In this document: one piece after another, positions 46,848 through 55,869 of the stretch
How positions within the stretch are numbered: position 1 is the first letter of the stretch
How the letters are laid out: every line of letters starts with the position of its first letter
Assembly (NCBI GenBank): GCA_040901795.1
Contig: JBBDYH010000136.1
Coordinates: 16,551-80,550 of the forward strand
Reading direction: 5' to 3'
DNA length: 64,000 bases
From: JBBDYH01 sp040901795
GTDB taxonomy: Bacteria > Planctomycetota > Planctomycetia > Pirellulales > JALHPA01
Position numbers and translations under genes: made by a program
Notes under the pieces: generated by a model
What the model was told of the DNA's origin: nothing
Database searches by the model: none
What the model saw: the letters and a program-made list of their open reading frames with translations, nothing else

Positions 46848-49800
46848 ATGCTGACCCACCCTCTGGCCGTATATCTTGCCGATTGCCGCAACCGCCGCGG
46901 CACCGGCGCCACCACGCCCGAAACGAGCCTCTACTCGCCGCTGGAAGCGCTGCTCGATGCCGCCGCCGAGTCGGCAAAGCTGAAGCCGCGCGTGCTCTGC
47001 TTCATGAACCTGAAGAACCAGGGCGCCGGCATGCCAGACGGCGGCCTGTTCACCAAAGATCAAATCGCGCGGGGCGCCGACGCCCCGCCTCCCGGCCAGG
47101 CGCCAGCGCGAGGCGTCATCGAGTGCAAGCCGCCGAAACAAGACGTGGTGGTCATCGCCGACACGCGTCAGGTCTCGGACTACTGGGACCGCTACAACCA
47201 GGTGCTGGTGACCAACTACCGCGAGTTCGTGCTGATCGGGCGCGACGACCGCGGCAATCCGGTGCGCCACGAGTACTACCGTCTCGCGGCCAGCGAGCGC
47301 GAGTTCTGGCAGCTCGCCGCCGAGCCGAACAAGGCGGCCGACGTTCACGGCGAACGGTTGCTCGACTTCTGCATCCGCTGCCTGCGACGCCTCACGCCGC
47401 TCACCGACCCCAAGGACGTCGCCTGGTTTCTGGCCAGCTACGCGCGCGACGCGCGCAGCCGCGTCGAGCACTCCGCAGCGCACGAAGCGATGCAAACCGT
47501 CCGCAAAGCGCTGGAAGACGCCTTGGGGCTGAAGGTCACCGACGCCAAAGGCGAACGCTTCTTCCAGTCCACGCTCGTGCAGACGCTGTTCTACGGCCTC
47601 TTCTCCGCCTGGGTGCTCTGGCATCGCTCGACCACCAGCGCCCACGACAAGTTTGACTGGGAGAAAGCGTCGAAATACCTGCACGTCCCGATCCTCCGCA
47701 AGCTGTTCCGCGAGCTCACGGACCCGGCGCAGCTCGACGCCTGGGACAATCTCACGGAAGTGATGCAGTGGGCGGCTGACACGCTTAACCGCGTTGACCG
47801 TAACGCCTTTTTCGCGAAGTTTCGCGATGCCGAAGCCGTCCAGTACTTCTACGAGCCGTTCCTCGAATCCTTCGATCCGGAGCTCCGCAAGCAGCTCGGC
47901 GTCTGGTACACGCCGCCGGAGATCGTCAAGTACATGGTGACGCGCGTCGACCAGGTGCTGCGCAGCGATTTCAATCGGCCCGACGGACTGGCCGACCCCA
48001 GCGTTTACGTGCTCGATCCCTGCTGCGGCACGGGCGCGTATCTGGTGGAGGTCCTGCAAAGCATCGCCACCAGGCTGGTGGAAAAGGGAGAAGGCGCCCT
48101 GCTCGGCGGACGGCTCAAGCAAGCGGCGATGGACCGCGTGTTTGGCTTTGAGATCCTGCCCGCCCCCTTCGTCGTGGCGCATCTGCAGATCGGTCTCTTC
48201 TTGAAGAATCACGGGACCGTGCTCGACGAAAAGCAAAAGGAGCGTGCGGCGGTGTTCTTAACCAACGCGCTCACCGGCTGGCAGCCGCCCAAGGGGCCCA
48301 AGCAAAAGCTGATTTTTCCCGAAATGGAGGAAGAGCGCGACAAGGCCGATCGCGTGAAGCAAGCCGTGCCGATTCTCGTCGTGCTCGGCAATCCGCCATA
48401 CAACGGATTCGCGGGTTTGCCGGCGGAAGAAGAAGCTGGAATTGTCGAGCCGTATCGCACTACCAAGACCGCGCCCAAGCCGCAGGGGCAAGGCCTGAAC
48501 GACCTGTATGTGCGTTTCTGGCGCATCGCCGAACGCTGCATCACCGAGCGGAACGCTCAGCACGGCATCGTCTGTTACATCTCGAACTATTCCTGGCTCG
48601 ATGGACTCTCGCACACCGGCCTGCGCGAGCGATTCCTGGAAGAGTTCGACCAGATTTGGATCGACAACTTGAATGGGGACAAATACAAAACTGGCAAGAC
48701 CACCCCCGACGGCCAACCGGACCCAAGCGTCTTCAGTACGCCGCAGAACCGCGAAGGCATTCAAGTCGGCACTGCCATCGCGCTGCTCTCGCGCGTGCCT
48801 GATCATAAGACTCCGGCGACAATTCGGTTCCGCGATTTTTGGGGTATTCGAAAGCGCGAAGAATTGCTGTCAAGCTCAACGCCATTTGACGTTCATCAAT
48901 ATCGACCAATCGTACCTGTCGTCTCTTTGGCGGTGGCCTTTCGCCCAATGAACACAGAGGCCAACTACACAACTTGGCCGCTGATGCCCGAGCTTTTTCC
49001 CGCTTGCTTCCCCGGAGTAAAGACGAGCCGAGACGAAGCGGTCGTGGATATGAATAAGGAGCAACTTCACGATCGGTTTCAGGTCTACCATTCCGACGAC
49101 CATTCCGACGAAGAAATTGCAAAAGCCTATCCCGCGTTGATGAAACATGGAAGCGGATTCGACCCACGCCTTGCCCGAGACGCGCTCAGATCAAAATCGT
49201 TTGCTTCCAATCAGATAAAACGGTTCGCATACCGGCCATTTGATAACCGCTGGTTGTACTGGGAACCGGAGCATCTCCTCGATCGACCGCGTCCCGAATA
49301 TCTGCCGCATGTTTTCGAAGGAAATCTTTGGATAGCGGCAACCCAACAAAACCGAAAACCATTCGACCCGCCCGCCGTGCTACGGCATCTCGCGACCCTT
49401 CACATTATCGAACGTGGTGCGAACCTCTTCCCCTTGTTCCTAAACACGTTACCACAATCACGCGAGCTGTTGCTGATCCCTGAAAATGAGAGTCGCCGGA
49501 TTAATGATCACGTCGCGAACGTGTCTGAAAGCGCTTTAGCGTATCTGAACACGTTCGATAGCATCTCGGACATACTTCATTTATTTCACCACGTCATCGC
49601 GATAATGTACGCGCCTTTGTACGCGACTGAAAACGCGTCGGCATTGCGGCAAGATTGGCCGCGAATTCCGCTTCCCAGCACGCGCGACGATCTAGTCGCC
49701 TCTGCCGATCTCGGCCGCCAGATCGCCGCACTGCTCGATCCTGAAACGCCCGTCGAAGGCGTTACCGCCGGCAAAGTGCGGCCGGAATTGAAAGCGCTGG

Positions 49801-50276
49801 GCGCGGCGGCCAAGGTGGGCGGCGGGCAGCTCAGCGGACAGGACTTCGCCGTCACGGCGCGGTGGGGCATCGGCGGCAAAGGCGGCATCACCATGCCAAG
49901 CACCGGCGACGCGCGTCCTCGCCAGTTCACGGCCGACGAAACGGCCGCGATGGGACCAAGCGTCATCGCACTGCTCGGCCGAGACACCTTCGACATCCAT
50001 CTCAACGCGCCCGCCTACTGGCGCAACGTCCCGCGGCAAGTCTGGGAGTACACGCTGGGTGGCTATCAGGTGCTGAAGAAGTGGCTTTCCTACCGCGAGC
50101 AAGCGCTCTTGGGCCGCCCGCTCACAGTCGACGAAGTCGCCTACGTCACCGAAGTCATCCGCCGCATCGCCGCACTGGTACTACTGGGACCGCAACTGGA
50201 CGAGAACTATGCCCGCGTGAAGAGCGAGACATATCCCTGGGAGGCGACTCGGCCAGACGCCCGGAGCGCTGAATAG
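46848..50276 (+). CDS. single-chain restriction-modification enzyme, type ISP-like N6-adenine methyltransferase
   Basis: A 1142-residue protein read from the ATG at 46848; the frame is open upstream but that part does not look like protein. The N-terminal domain (1-100) shows a PD-(D/E)xK-like nuclease set: MPDGGLFT then GVIECKPPK. A helical connector follows. The methyltransferase core (about 340-620) has motif I LDPCCGTGAYLVEVL and the catalytic VLGNPPYNG. The C-terminal part (about 690-1130) has AYRPFDNRWLYWEPEHLLDR as in type ISP specificity domains. No helicase domain is present, so cutting would be local, as in type IIG enzymes. It should methylate adenine at a specific site and cleave unmethylated DNA. 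It is followed by a protease module. Confidence 0.86.
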   Translation: MLTHPLAVYLADCRNRRGTGATTPETSLYSPLEALLDAAAESAKLKPRVLCFMNLKNQGAGMPDGGLFTKDQIARGADAPPPGQAPARGVIECKPPKQDVVVIADTRQVSDYWDRYNQVLVTNYREFVLIGRDDRGNPVRHEYYRLAASEREFWQLAAEPNKAADVHGERLLDFCIRCLRRLTPLTDPKDVAWFLASYARDARSRVEHSAAHEAMQTVRKALEDALGLKVTDAKGERFFQSTLVQTLFYGLFSAWVLWHRSTTSAHDKFDWEKASKYLHVPILRKLFRELTDPAQLDAWDNLTEVMQWAADTLNRVDRNAFFAKFRDAEAVQYFYEPFLESFDPELRKQLGVWYTPPEIVKYMVTRVDQVLRSDFNRPDGLADPSVYVLDPCCGTGAYLVEVLQSIATRLVEKGEGALLGGRLKQAAMDRVFGFEILPAPFVVAHLQIGLFLKNHGTVLDEKQKERAAVFLTNALTGWQPPKGPKQKLIFPEMEEERDKADRVKQAVPILVVLGNPPYNGFAGLPAEEEAGIVEPYRTTKTAPKPQGQGLNDLYVRFWRIAERCITERNAQHGIVCYISNYSWLDGLSHTGLRERFLEEFDQIWIDNLNGDKYKTGKTTPDGQPDPSVFSTPQNREGIQVGTAIALLSRVPDHKTPATIRFRDFWGIRKREELLSSSTPFDVHQYRPIVPVVSLAVAFRPMNTEANYTTWPLMPELFPACFPGVKTSRDEAVVDMNKEQLHDRFQVYHSDDHSDEEIAKAYPALMKHGSGFDPRLARDALRSKSFASNQIKRFAYRPFDNRWLYWEPEHLLDRPRPEYLPHVFEGNLWIAATQQNRKPFDPPAVLRHLATLHIIERGANLFPLFLNTLPQSRELLLIPENESRRINDHVANVSESALAYLNTFDSISDILHLFHHVIAIMYAPLYATENASALRQDWPRIPLPSTRDDLVASADLGRQIAALLDPETPVEGVTAGKVRPELKALGAAAKVGGGQLSGQDFAVTARWGIGGKGGITMPSTGDARPRQFTADETAAMGPSVIALLGRDTFDIHLNAPAYWRNVPRQVWEYTLGGYQVLKKWLSYREQALLGRPLTVDEVAYVTEVIRRIAALVLLGPQLDENYARVKSETYPWEATRPDARSAE

Positions 50277-50454
50277 CTGCTTTTCTGGCACATCATTGCA
50301 AGGGGCACTCCGTCGTCTGAATCAGTCGCGGTCGAAAACGCCTGTGCAAGAATTCCCTCCTTGCCGCGTAGCGGGCCAGCTTTAATCGCCCGACATGGTT
50401 ACATTATGTACGATGCCGTGAATCCGCCAATCCTCAATCCTTAGCGGGCACATT

Positions 50455-51513
50455 ATGAAGCCGTCCAAATTGGCCACCCTTCTTACCGATAAGTTTCTTC
50501 ACGAAGGAAACTTTGAACTGGCCGGATCACCAACGACGGAACTGACACAAGCGTCGGCCAGGGCGTTCGGAGAGTTTTCGGACGATGCGTTTGCGAACCT
50601 ATCTGTGCAGGCGGTTGGCTATGCTGAAGAGGGAAGCGAAGAGGAGGCGGTCTACATTTACGTGACCAAGGGGACCAAGAGGGCGTTCGCGTCCCTACCG
50701 GAAGAGGTCGGTGACGTCCCCATAATTGTCGAGAACGTCGGGAAAATAATTGTTCGTCCGCGGGCAACCATCTCCAATCGGGGGAATATTTTCGATCGCG
50801 CTGGACGAGTTGCGTGCGGTAGCTCGTGCGCTCCCAGCGGCAAGGACTATTCAGGAACCTTCGGCGCCCTTGTGATGAAAAGCGCCGATCCGGACAGCTT
50901 GTTCATACTTTCCAACAATCACGTCATCGCCGATTGCAACCACTTGTCCGTAGGAATGCCGATCATGTCTCCGAGCGGCAATGACAGCAGACCTGGAAAC
51001 CCGCCGCGGATGATCGGAGCCCATTCGGAAATGACCGAATTGCGCAGCGGCGTTCCTGGCCTTGTTCCGCCCTGCCGAGATGACTTAGCCATTGGGGAGG
51101 TAGCCGACCCGAATTCCGTATCCTCTTGGCAAGGGGATGCCGGTGGATTCGACACCCCGACCGCCTCAAAGAGCCCCGCTCCCGACATGCTGGTCAAGAA
51201 GTTTGGGAGGACCACCGGGTTGACGCATGGTAAAATACAGTCGGAAGTTGTGCAGACCCCGGTCCGCTACGAATCCGAGAATTTCAAGGCAATCGTGTGG
51301 TTTCGGCAGGTTTGGGTCGTTCGGTCCGTTGATAGCGACCCATTTGCGGTTGGTGGTGATTCAGGAAGTTTAGTCGTGACCGAGGACGGAAACCATGCGG
51401 TCGGCATCGTTTTTGCGTCGAATAACAGAGGTGGCTACGTCAATATTATGTCGATCGACCGGGTGCTTTCCGCATTCGGAGGACTTACACTTGTTGGTGG
51501 CCACGGAGTGTGA
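50455..51513 (+). CDS. trypsin-like serine protease with an N-terminal small domain
   Basis: A 352-residue protein. The start ATG at 50455 follows a plain leader. Residues 45-102 form a small alpha/beta domain (VQAVGYAEEGSEEEAVYIYV through VPIIVENVGKIIVRP). The trypsin-like part has the catalytic His in ILSNNHVIAD (His156), Asp in PPCRDDLAIGEV (Asp209 or Asp210) and Ser in VGGDSGSLVV (Ser303). No signal peptide is present, so it is cytosolic. It is coupled to a small gene that encodes a second copy of its N-domain, and it follows a restriction-modification gene. A role in defence or regulated proteolysis is inferred. Confidence 0.85.
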   Translation: MKPSKLATLLTDKFLHEGNFELAGSPTTELTQASARAFGEFSDDAFANLSVQAVGYAEEGSEEEAVYIYVTKGTKRAFASLPEEVGDVPIIVENVGKIIVRPRATISNRGNIFDRAGRVACGSSCAPSGKDYSGTFGALVMKSADPDSLFILSNNHVIADCNHLSVGMPIMSPSGNDSRPGNPPRMIGAHSEMTELRSGVPGLVPPCRDDLAIGEVADPNSVSSWQGDAGGFDTPTASKSPAPDMLVKKFGRTTGLTHGKIQSEVVQTPVRYESENFKAIVWFRQVWVVRSVDSDPFAVGGDSGSLVVTEDGNHAVGIVFASNNRGGYVNIMSIDRVLSAFGGLTLVGGHGV

Positions 51514-51515
51514 GC

Positions 51516-51737
51516 ATGGGAATCCAAGAAGCCGCCGAGTCACTGCAAAATCGACTAGAAAAACACGATTGGCTGACCGCTGTCGCAGTAGGCGAGATAA
51601 ATGACCGGCCAGCTATATACGTGTATCTTAAGTACGCCGTGAAATCGGCTGAGTTGGATTCTCTTAAGCGAGATGGCTGGATGGGCTACCAAGTCATTGT
51701 CGAGCGAGTAGGAACAGTGCGTCCCGCCGTTGCTTAG
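51516..51737 (+). CDS. stand-alone copy of the protease N-terminal domain
   Basis: A 73-residue protein whose ATG at 51516 lies 2 bp after the protease stop, with CGGAG 7 bases upstream. It aligns by eye with residues 45-102 of the protease (AVAVGEINDRPAIYVYL versus QAVGYAEEGSEEEAVYIYV, and VIVERVGTVRP versus IIVENVGKIIVRP). It may bind or regulate the protease, or act as its substrate/adaptor. Confidence 0.72.
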   Translation: MGIQEAAESLQNRLEKHDWLTAVAVGEINDRPAIYVYLKYAVKSAELDSLKRDGWMGYQVIVERVGTVRPAVA

Positions 51738-51833
51738 GAGCAAAAAGCCTTTGGCGAAGGCAAGACCCAAGGGCTGTCGGGCGTCCTACCCCCCGCAATC
51801 GAAACACGTCCGGACGCCGATTGCAGGAGTGGC

Positions 51834-52037
51834 ATGGATTCGGGTAAGGATCATTGGCGATATCCGCGTGATCCGCGGTTTCAGATGCCGCGGACGGTCG
51901 ATCATGTGGCCGACGGACTGGGACCGGCCGACTTCGTGATCTGCTCCTGGCGCGTGAACGACGCCAAGAACGACTTGGATCGTGCGGAGTTTCTCGAAGT
52001 ATGCCGCGCGGTGTTGGCTCATTCTGACGCGCTGTAG
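51834..52037 (+). CDS. doubtful small ORF
   Basis: A 67-codon ATG frame. The second half (ADFVICSWRVNDAKNDLDRA, EFLEVCRAVLAH) has GC-rich third positions and reads like protein. The first half overlaps low-quality sequence (DPRFQMPRT) that looks like stray repeat DNA. There is no clear ribosome site. It could be a fragment of a lost gene. Confidence 0.25.
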   Translation: MDSGKDHWRYPRDPRFQMPRTVDHVADGLGPADFVICSWRVNDAKNDLDRAEFLEVCRAVLAHSDAL

Positions 52038-52760
52038 CCAAGATAAACCGCCGCGTGCCACTGCTGGTTGCTCGGAACTCGCCGCGGCGAGCTTGTCGCC
52101 ACTTGCACTGCACTTTTTTTCGCCGTGGCGCAATTCGCCCCCTTGACAAACGGGATCAATTAATATATACATATGATCACTTGTTGCGGGTGCACTCGCA
52201 CCTCCGTTCTTTGACAATTTGATCGACGCTCGTCGGCAAGCTCGCCGTACATCCCTGATGCCTGCGCTTTCAGCGCCGATTCGAGCCGCCTTGCCACCGC
52301 CCCGCTTGTCGGGGCGGAGCAGTGTTTGCCAAACCAGACTGCGATCGCGATTACGGCGTGTTTATATCCAATGGGAAATAAATCGCCCGCACGGCGCTGG
52401 TCGCGATCGACTGAAGCCCCGCAGTCAATAGTACTTGGAATCGGCACGCGCTGCCCCGCATCCGGCGATTTGTTCCCACAAACCGCGTTTTTTTCGACGC
52501 AATCGACGTGAGAAGAAAATCGACACGCGCCGGGACTCGCGCGAAATAAGATGCATTCAAAAGCGCAACAATTCCACCCTGCCAATCGACGGCAGCCGCC
52601 CGATGGTCCTGTGCCACAACAACTTCCGGCAATGGCCCCAGCGGCAGCTCCCCGAATCAATGCGCAAAATCCGTGATTTAATTATTTTTCGCCGAAATCC
52701 AACGCCGATGCGCAATGATCCAGCCCCGTCCGTGCGGGACCCGAGCACAAGGAGGTTTTT

Positions 52761-52837
52761 GAACAGAAGGCCGCTAAGGAAACGAAGGACCAGCAGCGTC
52801 TGGTTCCTCCTTCTTCGTTCCCTTCGTTCCCTTCTGT
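52761..52837. repeat. inverted repeat (GAACAGAAGG/CCTTCTGT)
   Basis: GAACAGAAGG at 52761 and CCCTTCTGT at 52829, with AACGAAGG/CCTTCGTT inner pairs. Low-complexity dispersed repeat upstream of the thioredoxin-PDZ gene. Confidence 0.55.
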
Positions 52838-53013
52838 AAATCAGAATCTCGATCCCTTTGTCGTGCCGTCGCTCCGGTTATCAGTGTTCGATCTGTGGCC
52901 GTCTTGTTGCCAGCATGATCGACGCGCTCCTTGGATAGCTCCCTTGCTGAAAGTATGATGGCCCGTTCAGGCTCGTTACACGATAAGGGACGCCTAAACC
53001 GACCATCAGAACC

Positions 53014-54333
53014 ATGATTCGCCAATTCTTTGCCATCAGCTTGGCCCTCGTCCTCGCCGGGGTGACCGCACAAGCTCAAGACCGCCCCACCAAGGTGCGG
53101 CAGGACCGGGAGCAGCTTAAGAACAGCGAGGTCTGGATTTACAACGATCTCGAGGAAGGATTCAAGGAGGCCCGGCGGACGGGCAAGCCGCTGTTTGTGA
53201 CGTTGCGGTGCATCCCCTGCGAGGCCTGCAGCCGGTTCGATAAGAAGCTGCTGGATCGGCAGAACGAGGTGCGGGACCTGCTCGATAAGTTCGTGTGCGT
53301 GCGCGTCGTGCAAGGCAATGGCCTTGATCTCTCGCTTTTCCAGTTCGATTACGATCAGTCGTTTCATGCCTTCTTCCTCAACGCCGACAAGACCGTCTAC
53401 GGCCGCTTCGGCACGCGCTCAGCCCGCGAAGAAGAAGAGGATATGACGATGCTGGGGCTGCGGCAAGCGATGCTCGGCGCACTCGAGCTACACGCCGGCT
53501 ATCCGGCGAACCGCGAGCGGCTCATCGGCAAACAGGGTCGTCCGGTCGAGCATCGCGTGCCTGAGGAATTGCCCACGCTCAAGGGCAAGTACACCGATAA
53601 GCTGAACTACGAAGGCGCCGTGGTGGCAAGCTGCATTCACTGCCACCAGATCCGCGATTCCGAACGGCAGGTTTACCGCGAACGCAACGAGACGTTTCCG
53701 GAGCAGGTGCTCTTTCCGTACCCGCTGCCCGATGTGCTGGGCCTGCGGATGAACCCTGACGAGCGGGCGACGATCGCCAAGGTCGAGGGTGATTCGATCG
53801 CCGCAAGCGCGGGTCTCAAACCGGGCGACCGCATCGAGTCGCTCGACGGCCAACCGCTGCTCTCGACCGCCGATCTGCAATGGGTTCTCCAGCATGCCGG
53901 TTCCGAAGCTCGTCTGTCCGCCGACATACGCCGCGGCGACGAGAAGCGGAGCGTCACCATCGACCTGCCGCGCGGCTGGCGGCGCGAGTCGGACATCTCC
54001 TTCCGAGCGACCACCTGGGACCTGCGGAGGATGGGCAGCGGCGGGCTATTGCTTGCGGATCTTGGCGACGAGGAACGGAAAGAGCGCCAACTCCCGACCG
54101 ATGCGTTGGCCCTGTTTGTCAAGCATGTCGGCGAGTACGGCGCTCATGCCACCGCCAAGCGGGCCGGCTTTCAGAAGGGAGACGTTATCGTCGCGGTCGA
54201 CGGCCAGCGCGAGCACTGGACTGAGAGCCAGTTCCTTGCGCACACGCTGGCTCTGCGTCCCGGCACGAGAATCAACGCGACGGTTCTGCGCGATGGACGG
54301 GAGATTGAACTGAAATTGCCGATGCAGAAGTGA
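53014..54333 (+). CDS. exported thioredoxin-fold protein with c-type heme site and PDZ domains
   Basis: A 439-residue protein with a signal peptide (MIRQFFAISLALVLAGVTAQ, cleavage after AQA). A thioredoxin-like domain (about 35-165) has Cys66 and Cys69 in RCIPCEAC. A CIHCH heme-binding site (207-211) follows. A PDZ domain (about 245-330, with SAGLKPGDRIESLDGQPLLS) and a second PDZ (about 365-435, with RAGFQKGDVIVAVDGQ) complete it. The four modules suggest a periplasmic redox protein that binds partner proteins. No catalytic protease triad is seen. Confidence 0.85.
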   Translation: MIRQFFAISLALVLAGVTAQAQDRPTKVRQDREQLKNSEVWIYNDLEEGFKEARRTGKPLFVTLRCIPCEACSRFDKKLLDRQNEVRDLLDKFVCVRVVQGNGLDLSLFQFDYDQSFHAFFLNADKTVYGRFGTRSAREEEEDMTMLGLRQAMLGALELHAGYPANRERLIGKQGRPVEHRVPEELPTLKGKYTDKLNYEGAVVASCIHCHQIRDSERQVYRERNETFPEQVLFPYPLPDVLGLRMNPDERATIAKVEGDSIAASAGLKPGDRIESLDGQPLLSTADLQWVLQHAGSEARLSADIRRGDEKRSVTIDLPRGWRRESDISFRATTWDLRRMGSGGLLLADLGDEERKERQLPTDALALFVKHVGEYGAHATAKRAGFQKGDVIVAVDGQREHWTESQFLAHTLALRPGTRINATVLRDGREIELKLPMQK

Positions 54334-54354
54334 GGTACTCAATCGGTCGGACGC

Positions 54355-54678
54355 TTACGCTGGATTCTCAGACTGGAAAAGTCCCACCCAATCGGTCGAG
54401 CTGTGCCGCACTCGAACTACCTCAAGTTGCTCCGTCGTGAATCGATAAAAGATCAGGTAGCTCTTGAAGCCTCGAACTTGCCAGATTCGAAGTCCGGCTA
54501 ACGACGGTTTCTTCGTTGCGCACCGAGCGCCAATTTCCGGGTTTTTTGCGAGTTCGTCGAGCGTTTTCTCGACCGCGGAGACGAACCGCACCGAGGCGTC
54601 CGGGCTTTTGGACTGCAAGTAAACGCCGATGTTAAGTAAATCAAGATCCGCTTCAGAGACGATATGGATCAATCGCAC
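54355..54678 (-). CDS. parE: ParE/RelE-family toxin
   Basis: A 107-residue toxin of the ParE type. It begins with a GTG at 54678 overlapping the antitoxin stop (TAGTG). Family features are SEADLDLLNIGVYLQSKSPD, FVSAVEKTLDELAKNPEIG and RGFKSYLIFYRF. Such toxins inhibit gyrase or act on ribosomes. It is paired with the upstream ParD-type antitoxin. Confidence 0.88.
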   Translation of the reverse strand: MRLIHIVSEADLDLLNIGVYLQSKSPDASVRFVSAVEKTLDELAKNPEIGARCATKKPSLAGLRIWQVRGFKSYLIFYRFTTEQLEVVRVRHSSTDWVGLFQSENPA

Positions 54679-54935
54679 TATTTGTTGGCTTCCGAGTTAG
54701 CCTTGGCCGCAATTCTATTGCGCAACTCCTGCCAGTACTCCGGAGTAATTGGCCGTGACGGACTGTTCACGCCTTTCTCTAACAGCTCTTCCAGCTCTTG
54801 GCGCGCCATTTCGAGCCGCTTGGCCTCGACGAGCGAGGAGACATAGTCACTCGGGTCTTGATACCCTCCCCCGACGACCTGCTGTTCGACAAAATGAGAA
54901 AGTTCCGGCGAAAGCGAAATCTGCAACGGTTCCAT
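54678..54935 (-). CDS. parD: ParD-type antitoxin
   Basis: An 85-residue antitoxin read from the ATG at 54935. The ribbon-helix-helix N-terminus reads MEPLQISLSPELSHFVEQQV followed by YVSSLVEAKRLEM, and a C-terminal acidic tail would bind ParE. It overlaps the toxin gene by one base, and the pair should be autoregulated. Confidence 0.85.
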   Translation of the reverse strand: MEPLQISLSPELSHFVEQQVVGGGYQDPSDYVSSLVEAKRLEMARQELEELLEKGVNSPSRPITPEYWQELRNRIAAKANSEANK

Positions 54936-55009
54936 AAGTGATCCTCTCGCTCCATCGTACGTAGGAGCTAGCAAGTGATCAATCGCGTGGGACTCGGCGA
55001 GTGGCGAGT

Positions 55010-55195
55010 GCCGGTCCTCCAGACCTGAACAGATCGTTCGCTACGATGATCCCCGGCCTCACGGCCGAGGCTATTTCCTTTCGGTCCTCCGGACCTGCGG
55101 CTATTGCGCGGCCAACAACCCCGGCCTTCCGGCCGGGGCTACTTCCTTTCGGTCTTCCGGACCTATCGCTCAAAGAATCCCCGCCGGCCTATCGC
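55010..55195. repeat. cluster of palindromic repeats (GGTCCTCCGGACC and CCCCGGCC...GGCCGGGG)
   Basis: GGTCCTCCGGACC occurs at 55083, with related GGTCCTCCAGACC at 55013 and GGTCTTCCGGACC at about 55158. CCCCGGCCTTCCGGCCGGGG occurs at 55119-55138. It lies just before the SpoVG stop. Confidence 0.7.
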
Positions 55196-55840
55196 TCAAA
55201 AGATCCCCTCCCCAAATCCGCCGCCTTTCGAGCCCCCGTCGGCCGAGGGCTTCGGCGTGCTTGCCGACTGCTGGCGCGGAACGCCGGCCGGAGCGCTCAC
55301 CGACGTCCGATGCGGACCGCGGGTGTGCGGTTCGGCGGTCATGCGGCCGCTCGGTTCAGCGCTGCGCAGAGCGCCGGACTGGCGGCCAGCCGCCGGCTTG
55401 AAATGCGGCTGCCGCGGCGGCTCGTCGAAGTCGAACTCGTCGTAGCGCGAGACGTAGCCGGGCAGCTTGGCGCGTTCTTGCTCTTCGTAGAACTCGCGGA
55501 TCACGCGGTCCTGAATCATCTCACGGCAGGCGGAATTGATCGGATGAGCGATGTCGGCATAGAGCTTGGCTCGCCCCTCTTCGTCCTTGACGCTGCGGTC
55601 TTCCTGCAGCCGCAGGCCGCATTGGTTGCAGTAATTGGCCCGCAAATGGTTCTTACTGCCGCACTGCGAGCAATGCGCGGTGAGCTTCCGGCTGGGCATC
55701 GCCACGAACGGGCCGTTCGAGCCTTCGATGATCTTCAGGTCGCGGATCACGAAGCAGTCGTCGAAGGTGATCGAGCAAAAGGCCTGCAGCCGCTCGCCGG
55801 CTTCTTCCATGAGTTTGATCCGCACCTCGGTGATTTCCAC
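55196..55840 (-). CDS. spoVG: SpoVG with an inserted zinc ribbon and long tail
   Basis: A 214-residue protein. The GTG at 55840 with GGAGAA six bases upstream decides the start, giving MEITEVRIKLMEEAGERLQA. Residues 1-52 match the SpoVG N-half (FCSITFDDCFVIRDLKIIEG, PFVAMPSRK). Then comes an insert with two CxxC knuckles (Cys57, Cys60, Cys71, Cys74), after which YADIAHPINSACREMIQDRV (about 94-113) resumes SpoVG. A basic, disordered tail follows to the end. SpoVG is a site-specific DNA/RNA-binding regulator. It lies next to ispE, as in Bacillus. Confidence 0.9.
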   Translation of the reverse strand: MEITEVRIKLMEEAGERLQAFCSITFDDCFVIRDLKIIEGSNGPFVAMPSRKLTAHCSQCGSKNHLRANYCNQCGLRLQEDRSVKDEEGRAKLYADIAHPINSACREMIQDRVIREFYEEQERAKLPGYVSRYDEFDFDEPPRQPHFKPAAGRQSGALRSAEPSGRMTAEPHTRGPHRTSVSAPAGVPRQQSASTPKPSADGGSKGGGFGEGIF

Positions 55841-55869
55841 GGCGTTCTCCTTCCCCGTTGGGGACGCTT

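Larger units (their letters stand above)
51738..53013. other. long gene-poor region
   Basis: About 1.28 kb without an assured gene. It holds one weak frame (51834-52037), an AT-rich tract (52160-52180) and many non-repeated stretches of lower coding quality. An inverted repeat lies at 52761-52837. I see no RNA gene. Confidence 0.45.

Noticed and set aside
46842..48236. A 464-codon open frame antisense to the restriction-modification gene
   Set aside because: It is a shadow of the GC-rich coding strand; the sense strand carries the nuclease and methyltransferase motifs.
52130..52240. AT-rich stretch with TTCTTTGACAATTTG resembling a CRISPR leader
   Set aside because: No regularly spaced direct repeats follow and no cas genes are present.
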